Part shown: positions 32,826-39,694 of the stretch, one piece after another
Layout of the letters: every line of letters starts with the position of its first letter
How positions within the stretch are numbered: the stretch's first letter is position 1
Origin: Fibrobacteria bacterium
Lineage (GTDB): Bacteria; Fibrobacterota; Fibrobacteria; UBA11236
NCBI GenBank assembly: GCA_017881725.1
Contig: JADGQO010000214.1
Coordinates: 1-39,694, forward strand
Length of the DNA: 39,694 bases
Reading direction: 5' to 3'
Notes under the pieces: generated by a model
Databases searched by the model: none
What the model saw: only the letters and a program-made list of their open reading frames with translations
Told to the model about the DNA's origin: nothing
Made by a program: the position numbers and the translations under genes

Positions 32826-33848
32826 TTAAAGGTAGACGGCCGAGACGTCGTCCTTGCCCAATCGCAAAGCGCTCAAATTGCCGCCATAGGTCTTGCCGAT
32901 GCCCGTGTCGATGCACAGCATTTTTTCATCGTACATGGGGATGATTTGGCCTTTACGCGCCGGATCGATGCAGGAAGTCGGCGTATGCCCCACCACCATG
33001 CGGCGGCATCCATGATAATTAAGCACCTCGTCCAATTCGCGGCCGCGTTCGTCATTGGGCTTCAAAGTGAAATCCCGGTTCCATTGCGGCCCGTCCCGGC
33101 GCAGCACGGTGTCGCGCTCGGTATCCGGCCTGACGAGCGACCCCAGCTCCTTGCGCACCCGCGCGTTCAACGCGTCCAAGGGCTGGCACCCATGCGCACG
33201 GTTCAATCCGCCATGCACGAATAAATTCCCGTTCAGGCTCACGGCGGAATCATGCTCCAAAAGCCAAGCGCCCACCTTGCCCCACGGCGACAGCGCGGCG
33301 CGAAACTCGCGTGCGCCGAGCATGTCCAAACGCTTATCCAATTTTTCCGCCGCAGTGACGGTTGATGCGGTGACAGTCACCGCGGTGACTGTCACCGACG
33401 CGGTTTGGGCGGCGCGGCGTATCACTTCCGGATCGTCCGAAGCCAACGGCATGGGCCGCCAGTCGACCATGGGCTCAAAGCCGTCCACGATTTCCAACGA
33501 AGGCACGAAATTCTGCGCGGACAAATCCTGGAATTCTTCCATGGTGTTGTACATCAAAAGCCCGCACATGGACATGGCTTCGTGATTGCCCAGCAACACA
33601 TGCACGCGCGAACCCCATTGCAGCGCCTCGCTTTCCAGGCGTTGGAGCATGGCGAAAATTTTTCCCGGCTCGCCGCCGCGTCCCAGGATATCTCCCAGTT
33701 GTACCAGATGCGTATCCTTGGCGCACCAATGGCCGCTCCGATCGATAATGCCGCAGCGCTCCAGAATGCGGTGGAAGCCGGCATAATTGCCGTGCAAATC
33801 GCCGATGGCGATGATGTGTCCAATATCGGAATACACGCTTTGTGGCAT
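32826..33848 (-). CDS. Calcineurin-like metallophosphatase (Ser/Thr protein phosphatase family)
   Basis: I chose ATG at 33846-33848 (GAGGTT upstream) because the protein then begins MPQSVYSDIGHIIAIGDLHG; a TTG at 33974 would add 42 unconserved residues. The 340-residue product has the metal-binding motifs of metallophosphatases in order: GDLHGNY, LVQLGDILGRG, LLGNHEAM, then NLFVHGGLNR and MVVGHTPTS. It hydrolyses phosphoesters with two metal ions. Relatives include plant and bacterial Shewanella-like phosphatases. The segment at 33357-33400 adds a Val/Thr/Ala run (VTVTAVTV) encoded by a perfect 30-bp palindrome. It is separated from the DUF3467 gene by 78 bp. Confidence 0.92.
   Translation of the reverse strand: MPQSVYSDIGHIIAIGDLHGNYAGFHRILERCGIIDRSGHWCAKDTHLVQLGDILGRGGEPGKIFAMLQRLESEALQWGSRVHVLLGNHEAMSMCGLLMYNTMEEFQDLSAQNFVPSLEIVDGFEPMVDWRPMPLASDDPEVIRRAAQTASVTVTAVTVTASTVTAAEKLDKRLDMLGAREFRAALSPWGKVGAWLLEHDSAVSLNGNLFVHGGLNRAHGCQPLDALNARVRKELGSLVRPDTERDTVLRRDGPQWNRDFTLKPNDERGRELDEVLNYHGCRRMVVGHTPTSCIDPARKGQIIPMYDEKMLCIDTGIGKTYGGNLSALRLGKDDVSAVYL
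33368..33397. repeat. Perfect 30-bp palindrome inside the phosphatase gene
   Basis: The two arms are CGGTGACAGTCACCG and its exact reverse complement, adjacent with no spacer; each arm is itself nearly palindromic. It is in frame and encodes alternating Val and Thr. It sits in a region between conserved motifs, so probably a surface loop. Confidence 0.85.
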
Positions 33849-34408
33849 CGTAACGGGAACCTCAAGGGAAGTATATCGGACTGGCACGACGGTGTGCCAG
33901 CTCAATCGACCAATCCGCGTGAATTTATAGTTTAAACTGCGTGTAGGATCTGTGATGAATGGGATTTTGGACAAGCGCCTGGGTCAGCAAACCGTAGGCT
34001 CACTTCCGGGTCTGCAAGCCGGAAACCGATACCGTGAATTCGTAGGCGTGAAACCCAGAGGGCGATCCGGTTCGATTACGGTCGCGGGGTTGACGTCATT
34101 TTCAACTTATCGAAAAAAATTGCACCCACACAATGATCAGTATGGACATGGACGATATCAACGCGATAGGGATCCAGATTACCCTTTGATAAAGCCTAGT
34201 GATATCTTCCTTTATCCAAATTTTTAGAGAACCATTTTAAAACACTTAGAAACCCTACGTACTACATACGCTATCGTCTCGTACAAAAGCACGGGATGGA
34301 TTGTGGATAATACTGATGGCTTTCACAAGCAATTGCGGTTTTTAATCGCGCCACCACCCTGGTCAAGCGGGAATGAGGATTCAGGGTTAAGGATAGAAAG
34401 AGGAAAAA
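33849..34408. other. Intergenic stretch of ~560 bp without a supported gene
   Basis: It separates the divergent phosphatase and beta-helix genes. Open frames are short and read as random. The part at 33977-34060 can fold into nested stems (see separate entry). The rest, 34061-34408, is AT-rich near the beta-helix gene and ends in a good ribosome binding site (AGAGGA). Confidence 0.4.
33977..34060 (+). other. Possible structured RNA or nested stem element
   Basis: An outer stem CCTGGGT (33978-33984) can pair with ACCCAGAGG (34053-34061) around one bulged A. Inside, TCAC (34000-34003) can pair with GTGA (34034-34037), and TTCCGG (34004-34009) pairs perfectly with CCGGAA (34019-34024) around a 9-base loop. 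CGTAGGC occurs twice in it. It lies ~350 bp upstream of the beta-helix gene. It does not match a riboswitch class I can name. Orientation is not known. Confidence 0.3.
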
Positions 34409-37333
34409 ATGCCAATGAATGTGAAGTTAAATAGTGGAAATTCTAACCTGGAAGAAGGGTCCGTGAATGGGCCCTTGAAATTTTCCACCAAGAAAACCCA
34501 ATTGTTGGTTCGTGCCATGGGCATGGTTTGTTTGCTAACGTCCTTCACTTTGGGTAATACCTATTATATCGACTATACGGGGGGCCAGGACGCAAACTCC
34601 GGAACCTCGAAGTCGGCGCCCTGGAAACGGTGTCCTGGCATGAATGGTTTCGGGGCCGCCTATATCCATTCACCAGGCGACGTCTATTTATTTAAAGGTG
34701 GCGAGGTTTGGCCCGCCGCGACGCTGCCCTTAACCATTTCCAATAGCGGTTCACCGGGACATCCGGATAACTATTCCACCGATCACTCATGGTTTGTGGG
34801 AACCTCTTGGGGCCAGCCTACTTTTGACGGGGGCCTGTTTCAAAATTCGTTGTTAGTTGCTTCGGAAAAAAGCAACTTTCGCATCAACGATCTTAAATTC
34901 ATCAATGCGGGGATGGCTGCCGCCAACGGCATTATCGCCTTCAAGTTTTCCAACTGTTCATCCCTGGAGATCAGCAACAACACTCTGGCCCCCCAGTCCT
35001 GGGGCGCCTTGTATATCCTAACCGAGCGTCCCGGGGATTTCAACGATATCTTCATTCACCATAACGATATCTCCGCATGTGCCTTCGGCATGCGATTCGT
35101 ACCCGGGGCCGCGGGATCCATCATGCATAATGTGCTCGTTTACAATAACAACATTCATGATTTCAAATCCCAATTGTCGGGCCAAGTCCATGGCGACGGC
35201 ATCCAGTATTATAATACTCCGGACGTAGCCGCATCGTACGACCGCTATATCGAAGGGTTTAAAATCTTCAACAATCATTTTTATGGGGATTTCCGGCAAA
35301 CGCCGGGGTCCGGTGGCGCCATGACGGCGCTTATTTACCTGAGCGGGGCCGCGCAAGGCGTCGAAATCTATAATAACCTTTTCGCTCCGGAATATTCCGG
35401 AAGCCAGAGCCCCAATTTCTTCGAATCATTCATATCCCTGCGCGATAACCCCAACCGGGGCGGGCATCACAAAATCTATAGTAACACATTCGTTACGCCT
35501 GTCGCCGGAGGCCAGGGGGCCGCCATATTGGAAGATGATACGCGCTACCCTTCTCCGGCCCTGGATATTAAAAACAACATTTTCAGTAATTTTAACTGGC
35601 CGTATGATTTGCGTTCCACCAATCATACCATCGACTACAACAATGTTGATTATGTTAGGGATGTCGGGAAATGGGCCGGAAATTTTGTGGGCTCATTAAC
35701 CAACTGGCAGGCGCTTGGGCTGGATGTACATGGCTTCAGCGCGAATGCCGGGTTCGTTTCGCCGACGGATTTTCATCTCAACTCAAGTTCTCCCTGTATT
35801 GGAAAGGGCGCCGATGTTTCCAGCGTTGTAACCACGGACTTTGACGGAAACTCGCGCCCGGGTCCACAAGGGTTTTCCATAGGCGCTTATGAATTCGGAT
35901 CAACGCATCCCATTTCGTTGCCATCGCCCGCCACGATTAAATCCTGGTGGCCGGGAAATGCGGCCGCGGGAGTCGTGATTAATCCCTCGCTGACATGGAG
36001 CGCGGATTCGGAAGCGCAGTCTTATTCGGTGCAGGTTTCCAGGGTTCCCGGTTTTGAATCCCTGGTAATAAACCAGACCGGGATCACTTCAAACACCTAC
36101 GACGCACCGGGGCTGTCCATTAATACCCTCTATTACTGGCGGGTCAATTCAACCAAAGGGAGCATCACGACTGACTGGACGATTCCGTGGACATTTACCA
36201 CCGTGGCCCCCTTGCCGTCACCCACGTTGACATTATGGTGGCCGTCGAACGAGGCTACTGGAGTTGTCATGGACCCAACGCTGACATGGAGCGAGGAACC
36301 CGGGATGTTATCCTATGCGCTGCAGGTATCGACTGATTCCGGATTTTCGAAAACTATTATTAATCAATCCGGCATCACGAAAAACTCCTTGGATGCAACG
36401 GGCCTTGCTTATGCCACCCTTTACTTCTGGCGTGTCAATGTCACCACGGCGGGCGGCACCACGGGTTGGAGCCCGGCCTCAAAATTCACCCTTATCAAAC
36501 CGCCGAAAACGGCTTCCGTTCAGGATTCCGGCGCGGACGGCCTGGTGGTTATTGAGGCGGAAAATTTCACTGCAAGCATCGCGCAAAACGGCCACTCCTG
36601 GGAAAGGGTACTGAATGCGGGCTATTCGGGTGAAAGCGCCATGCAAGCCCTGCCTAATAATGGGACGATCATCGATACCGGATATGGGCTTAAAAGCCCT
36701 CGCATGGACTATCGGGTCTTGTTTGTTAAACCGGGTAAACAATTTATTTGGGTGCGAGGCATTGGGGCCTCGGGAAGCGACGATTCCTATCACGCGGGCA
36801 TTGATGGGAATGAAACCGGGACCTGCAAGCGGATTTCTTTTTTTACACCGCAATGGACGTGGTCGAAGACCACTATGGAAGGGCAGGCGGCCTATTTCAC
36901 GATTTCTGAAGCGGGTGAACATATCGTCAACATATGGATGAGGGAGGATGGATTTATTATCGATAAGATAGTGATAACCACGAATCCTAATTATACACCC
37001 ACAGGGACCGGCCCCCAGGTGCCCCTGGATCAGGCCATGATGAAGAAAGCGGTACCCGCTACGGCGGTCAGAATCCATTCCGGCTCTCCAGTCCTGGATG
37101 TTTACTCTTACAAAAACGGATCGGTATTATTTTCGCTTCCCAAATCGGGAGCTTACCAGCTGGCGGTCTATAGCCTGGGCGGGAAAAAAGCCATCACAAC
37201 CATCGAAAACACGGGATCGACCGGGTATAACATCGTGTCGTTACCGGACGCACAAATGCACCAGGGGAATTATTTTATGCGGCTCTCAATGAACGGATTA
37301 AATGTGAATAGAAACATATTCTTGATTAAATAA
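34409..37333 (+). CDS. Secreted beta-helix protein with two FN3-like domains, a CBM-like domain and a C-terminal sorting-type domain
   Basis: The ATG at 34409 has AGAGGA about 6 bases upstream; the hydrophobic signal sits at about 33-49 after a long basic lead. Residues ~50-495 form a right-handed parallel beta-helix with many NN ladder motifs (NNTL, HHNDI, YNNNIHDF, FNNHFYG, YNNLF, KNNIF), as in pectate-lyase-like proteins. Two FN3-like repeats follow (~505-600 and ~605-700), each starting with a WWP...GVV...PxLTWS phrase and ending YYWRVN or YFWRVN. Residues ~715-860 begin VVIEAENFTAS, a signature of CBM35/CBM6-like or GH115 C-terminal carbohydrate-binding modules. The last ~80 residues (FSLPKSGAYQLAVYSLGGKK) resemble C-terminal domains used for secretion or attachment. 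It likely binds or degrades a plant or extracellular polysaccharide; catalytic residues were not identified. Confidence 0.88.
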   Translation: MPMNVKLNSGNSNLEEGSVNGPLKFSTKKTQLLVRAMGMVCLLTSFTLGNTYYIDYTGGQDANSGTSKSAPWKRCPGMNGFGAAYIHSPGDVYLFKGGEVWPAATLPLTISNSGSPGHPDNYSTDHSWFVGTSWGQPTFDGGLFQNSLLVASEKSNFRINDLKFINAGMAAANGIIAFKFSNCSSLEISNNTLAPQSWGALYILTERPGDFNDIFIHHNDISACAFGMRFVPGAAGSIMHNVLVYNNNIHDFKSQLSGQVHGDGIQYYNTPDVAASYDRYIEGFKIFNNHFYGDFRQTPGSGGAMTALIYLSGAAQGVEIYNNLFAPEYSGSQSPNFFESFISLRDNPNRGGHHKIYSNTFVTPVAGGQGAAILEDDTRYPSPALDIKNNIFSNFNWPYDLRSTNHTIDYNNVDYVRDVGKWAGNFVGSLTNWQALGLDVHGFSANAGFVSPTDFHLNSSSPCIGKGADVSSVVTTDFDGNSRPGPQGFSIGAYEFGSTHPISLPSPATIKSWWPGNAAAGVVINPSLTWSADSEAQSYSVQVSRVPGFESLVINQTGITSNTYDAPGLSINTLYYWRVNSTKGSITTDWTIPWTFTTVAPLPSPTLTLWWPSNEATGVVMDPTLTWSEEPGMLSYALQVSTDSGFSKTIINQSGITKNSLDATGLAYATLYFWRVNVTTAGGTTGWSPASKFTLIKPPKTASVQDSGADGLVVIEAENFTASIAQNGHSWERVLNAGYSGESAMQALPNNGTIIDTGYGLKSPRMDYRVLFVKPGKQFIWVRGIGASGSDDSYHAGIDGNETGTCKRISFFTPQWTWSKTTMEGQAAYFTISEAGEHIVNIWMREDGFIIDKIVITTNPNYTPTGTGPQVPLDQAMMKKAVPATAVRIHSGSPVLDVYSYKNGSVLFSLPKSGAYQLAVYSLGGKKAITTIENTGSTGYNIVSLPDAQMHQGNYFMRLSMNGLNVNRNIFLIK

Positions 37334-37348
37334 CCAGATGAGCGAGGT

Positions 37349-37378
37349 CGCCTACCGAGGCCGCAGGCCCTGCGGGGG
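37349..37378 (-). repeat. Dispersed intergenic repeat, copy 5 (partial)
   Basis: On the minus strand it reads CCCCCGCAGGGCCTGCGGCC, TCGGTAGGCG. It shares the TCGGTAGGCG end with the other copies but lacks the GGATC-ACGCGG half. It lies between convergent genes, in a GC-rich 80-bp gap. Confidence 0.5.
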
Positions 37379-37413
37379 CGGCCGGGAGCGCGCGGGAGCG
37401 GCCGTCAATAGAG

Positions 37414-37800
37414 TCAATAGAAGATGGCCGTGTCTTTGAAATAATCCGAGATGTAAAATATTTTCCCGGAGCCGGTGTACTTGATCAGCGAGATGAGATT
37501 GTTCTCGTAAACCTTGCCGGACGTGAAGGTGCCGAAGGATCGCATTTCCACCAGGATGACGTTATCCGAAGCCTGGTACAACTCCACGATTTCCCATTGG
37601 ATATCGCGATAGCGGCGGAAGATCAATTTGAGCAACAGGTTGATTCGTTTGGAGCCGCACACCAGCGGGGAGGGCGGAATCCACAACTGCGCGTCTTCCC
37701 GGAACCAAGGCATCAGGTTTTCCAGATCGCGGGAATTCAAATCCAGGATGAACCGGCGCGCCAGTTCCTTGATGGGTTCGGTCGGGGCTGAGTCCACCAT
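37414..37800 (-). CDS. SnoaL/NTF2-like protein
   Basis: This 128-residue protein has the alpha+beta cone fold pattern of SnoaL-like proteins: PIKELARRFILDLNSRDLEN and LMPWFREDAQLWIPP at the start, then a helix LLLKLIFRRYRD and strands IQWEIVELYQ, VILVEMRSFGTF and NNLISLIKY. These proteins bind small hydrophobic ligands or act as isomerases or cyclases. Its start codon overlaps the stop of the upstream ACP-like/receiver protein (TAATG), so the two are translationally coupled. That pairing is unusual. The ligand is unknown. Confidence 0.82.
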   Translation of the reverse strand: MVDSAPTEPIKELARRFILDLNSRDLENLMPWFREDAQLWIPPSPLVCGSKRINLLLKLIFRRYRDIQWEIVELYQASDNVILVEMRSFGTFTSGKVYENNLISLIKYTGSGKIFYISDYFKDTAIFY

Positions 37801-38468
37801 TATGCCGCTCCCCCTTCCACAAGCACGGAGGCGAACAGATCCTGAAGTTCCGCGAAGCGGCTCTCGATATCCAACGGCTTTTGCAAGAATTCATAGAAGC
37901 GGTTCCGGCGCATGGTGCGGTAAACCAGGTCGTCCAGATTATTCGGATTGCCCGTCAGCAATATGAATTTCAAGGCCGGCTTCAGCGCGTGGACCCGATC
38001 GCAAAGCTCGTTGCCCGTCATCTTCGGCATCACCTCATCGGTGAGCACCAGCGCGACATTTGCATCGTTCAAAATGAAATCCAGCGCGGCCAGGGGATCC
38101 GAGAAATACGCGACTTTGAAAATCTTGTCGAAGCGGCGTTTGAAGATGAACAGGTTCACGTCTTCATCGTCCACATAGACCATGCAAGGAGCCGCAATCC
38201 CGTTTCCCAACGCGGTCGCCAGCGCGGTGAGGAAATCGCCTGCGGTATGCATTGCCGAAAGGTGGGTCAGGCTGGCGCTCAAGTCCTTGCCCCCGAACCT
38301 TTTTTTCAGATCCGGGATCAGGTCGGGCAGGAGCAAGGGATCCAGACCGATGGATTCCAGCGAGGCCCCGTCTTCGCAATGGTCCGAGAGCGGGGAAAAT
38401 AAATCGTTGCCTTTGGCCAGTTCGCGGACCGACTCTTTCAGGATTTCATAGATCTGCTGCTTATTCAC
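37800..38468 (-). CDS. ACP-like domain fused to a response-regulator receiver domain
   Basis: The best start is GTG at 38466-38468 (AGGA 5 bases upstream), giving 222 residues; a TTG at 38549 would add 27. Residues 1-~88 read as an acyl carrier protein fold: IYEILKESVRELAKGND, then SLESIGLDPLLLPDLIPDL, KKRFGGKDL and TAGDFLTALATAL. The phosphopantetheine Ser of DSL is replaced by Pro44 (LDP), so the domain cannot be loaded in the usual way. Residues ~95-222 are a receiver domain: the acidic pair VDDED, the phospho-acceptor Asp in LVLTDEVMPKMTG, the LLTG Thr and the FLQKPL Lys. REC domains are normally N-terminal. It is coupled to a SnoaL-like gene. Function is unknown; a signalling switch that binds ACP partners is one idea. 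Confidence 0.85.
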   Translation of the reverse strand: MNKQQIYEILKESVRELAKGNDLFSPLSDHCEDGASLESIGLDPLLLPDLIPDLKKRFGGKDLSASLTHLSAMHTAGDFLTALATALGNGIAAPCMVYVDDEDVNLFIFKRRFDKIFKVAYFSDPLAALDFILNDANVALVLTDEVMPKMTGNELCDRVHALKPALKFILLTGNPNNLDDLVYRTMRRNRFYEFLQKPLDIESRFAELQDLFASVLVEGGAA

Positions 38469-38583
38469 CGGAATCCTGGCCCGCTTTCTGTGAATTTTAA
38501 AGTTAATCCCTTTTTCGACGCCGACGAGTTCGTTCGCCGTCCCAAGCAACTCGGGCAGAAGGGGTGATTCACTCCACTACCCT

Positions 38584-39423
38584 TCACCAATTGTCGTTCA
38601 GAAGTTTTATCGCGTCATTTTCGCTCTCAACTTCCACAATCCGAAGCTTGTCATTATAGACTGTTCCGGATCCGATCGCAGCGGACGCATACAGTCCAAA
38701 ATGCGCCTGCTCCAGGATTCCAGCCGTTCCAGTGACTAATGCGGATGACACCAACTGCTTGTTCTGCCAAACCTTCGCGTAGCCGTTGGTTGCATCGAAA
38801 TTCAAAAAAACATCCAGTCGCACCCAGTTGCGGTATGGAAACGACAAAGCTCCGTTCGCATCGTTCGATCTCGTCGCTTGATAGAGGTACTGCTGATCCG
38901 TTTGTCCGGGAACATGAACCAAGCGAATATACCCGTCGGGATTGACGTTGACGGTTACGGTCCGCGTCCAAGCATCGCTCGAATCCGAAGTAAAAGTCGC
39001 GAAACTGAACCAGTCGCTGGTTCCTGAGCGTGATTGCAGGGTCACGTCCAAGTAGACCCAAATCGAGACCATGCATGGCGTTCGGAACCCGCCTTCGGCC
39101 GTCTTCTGAAATTGAAGGGTAGGATAGGCCCGGTGCGGCGAATAGACCGGCCCATCATTGGTGGTATCGCGCGGCCCCAAGATCCAAGCTTTATGTGAAT
39201 ACGCGCCATCGTAAACTTTGTCCGTTGCCAGCGTTTGATTACTCGCGTATTGATCCGCAGGCACGATATAGAAGCCGCTGAAATCATTTTGATTTTCAAA
39301 TGATGAAAGAAATGTTCTCAGCGGCGGATTCCCGGAAGACGGCGAGGACGCTGAAGATCCAATATTTGAACACGATAAAACCAGAGACGCAAAGAAAATG
39401 GTAAAAAGGCGAAACATAATCAT
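38584..39423 (-). CDS. Lipoprotein with a concanavalin/LamG-like fold
   Basis: This 279-residue protein starts at ATG 39421-39423 (AAGGAA upstream) and has a lipoprotein signal, MIMFRLFTIFFASLVLSC. A Ser/Pro/Gly linker follows, then a ~240-residue beta-rich domain with FLSSFENQNDFSGF, DGAYSHKAWILGP, MVSIWVYLDVTL, DGYIRLVHVPGQ, NWVRLDVFLNFDATNGYAKV and a final RIVEVESENDAIK. Strand order and the WVRLDVFLNF phrase suggest a jelly-roll, like LamG or polysaccharide-lyase-associated domains. It probably binds a glycan at the surface. The family is not certain. Next to the ACP-like/receiver gene, 115 bp upstream. Confidence 0.82.
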   Translation of the reverse strand: MIMFRLFTIFFASLVLSCSNIGSSASSPSSGNPPLRTFLSSFENQNDFSGFYIVPADQYASNQTLATDKVYDGAYSHKAWILGPRDTTNDGPVYSPHRAYPTLQFQKTAEGGFRTPCMVSIWVYLDVTLQSRSGTSDWFSFATFTSDSSDAWTRTVTVNVNPDGYIRLVHVPGQTDQQYLYQATRSNDANGALSFPYRNWVRLDVFLNFDATNGYAKVWQNKQLVSSALVTGTAGILEQAHFGLYASAAIGSGTVYNDKLRIVEVESENDAIKLLNDNW

Positions 39424-39450
39424 TCATTTCCTTATCATCCCAGCGCCCGA

Positions 39451-39594
39451 TCAAACTGCGTGATGTTCGAGGCTCTTGATTTTTTCCCTATCATTCCGCC
39501 CCCAAATAATAACCACTTTAGGATCATCCATTTTCCAAAAAAACCAAAGTTCACCTGATTTATAAACCACACATTCCTGGACCCTAAAAGGCAC
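39451..39594 (-). CDS. Very small ORF, possible gene fragment
   Basis: From GTG 39592-39594, 47 residues read as protein-like: VYKSGELWFFWKMDDPKVV, then IIWGRNDREKIKSLEHH. It partly overlaps, in another frame, the end of the edge gene, and a one-base shift would join the two. It may be a real tiny gene or the tail of a frameshifted one. No family recognised. Confidence 0.3.
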   Translation of the reverse strand: MPFRVQECVVYKSGELWFFWKMDDPKVVIIWGRNDREKIKSLEHHAV

Positions 39595-39694
39595 TTTCGG
39601 GATTTAGCCCGTGCATCCGGCAGGCGGTGGGCCCGAATAGTTGGATGATTTTCTTCCGGAGCGGCGTCATGTTCGTCACCAACTCCCTCACGGC
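39584..39694 (-). CDS. C-terminal end of a gene entering from the right edge
   Basis: The last 36 residues before TAG at 39584-39586 include ELVTNMTPLRKKIIQLFGP followed by TACRMHGLNPESAF. The start lies beyond the window. The product is not identifiable from so short a piece. Confidence 0.45.
   Translation of the reverse strand, partial: AVRELVTNMTPLRKKIIQLFGPTACRMHGLNPESAF

Noticed and set aside
33952..34227. A 91-residue plus-strand open frame in the 560-bp gap
   Set aside because: No ribosome binding site, no recognisable motif, and the composition is unlike the genes around it.

Overview
The window looks like a chromosomal segment of a Gram-negative, GC-moderate bacterium, most plausibly a member of the Fibrobacterota or a close relative. 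The best clue is a 291-residue regulator at 9948-10823 that I recognise as the TIGR02147 family, a paralogous family best known from Fibrobacter. Many lipoproteins with clear lipoboxes, several outer-membrane beta-barrels and a large secreted beta-helix protein also fit a diderm. The phylum is an inference from family recognition, not a database result. I saw no rRNA, tRNA, CRISPR array or intact transposase.

Region 1 (1-10823, minus strand) is an electron-transfer locus. In transcription order it holds a TIGR02147 regulator, two lipoproteins, the two halves of a System II cytochrome c maturation machine (ResB-like and CcsA-like), a five-helix membrane cytochrome b and a 20-haem secreted cytochrome c. 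A second multihaem cytochrome with at least 19 CXXCH motifs runs off the left edge. Most of these genes overlap or abut. The set reads as a quinone-to-periplasm (or outward) electron conduit that carries its own haem-attachment apparatus.

Region 2 (10824-16772) is mixed. It has an AraC-type regulator divergent from a zinc-independent MDR oxidoreductase, with a START-domain scrap between them, then a VOC protein, a Cys-rich small protein followed by a Cys-tagged outer-membrane barrel, and a small Cys-rich lipoprotein gene whose lipobox cysteine codon is UGA.

Region 3 (16773-26531) is a lipid or polyketide locus. A minus-strand run of eight genes encodes a ferritin-like acyl-ACP-desaturase-type protein, a Tat/lipoprotein, a single-chain ketosynthase plus degenerate ketosynthase, an ACP, a GcvT/YgfZ-like folate-fold protein, a FabG-like ketoreductase, a FabZ-like dehydratase and a beta-propeller lipoprotein. 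A convergent saccharopine-dehydrogenase-like reductase follows. Together these supply condensation, ketoreduction, dehydration and probable desaturation, but no acyltransferase, phosphopantetheinyl transferase or thioesterase is present, so those steps must come from elsewhere. The product is unknown to me.

Region 4 (26532-39694) holds household and accessory genes: a frameshifted small membrane protein, an esterase, a small OmpA/PorT-like barrel, an FMN-reductase scrap, a PPK2 polyphosphate kinase, a lipoprotein divergent from a SIMPL-domain lipoprotein, ThrH, a DUF3467 protein, a calcineurin-like phosphatase, a 974-residue secreted beta-helix/FN3/CBM protein, a SnoaL-like protein coupled to an unusual ACP-like/receiver-domain fusion, and a concanavalin-fold lipoprotein.

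A GC-rich dispersed repeat of about 40 bp or more occurs in five intergenic gaps, and several genes carry short in-frame tandem or palindromic insertions. The most unusual observations are the ACP-like/receiver fusion, the fused ketosynthase locus and the UGA in a lipobox.
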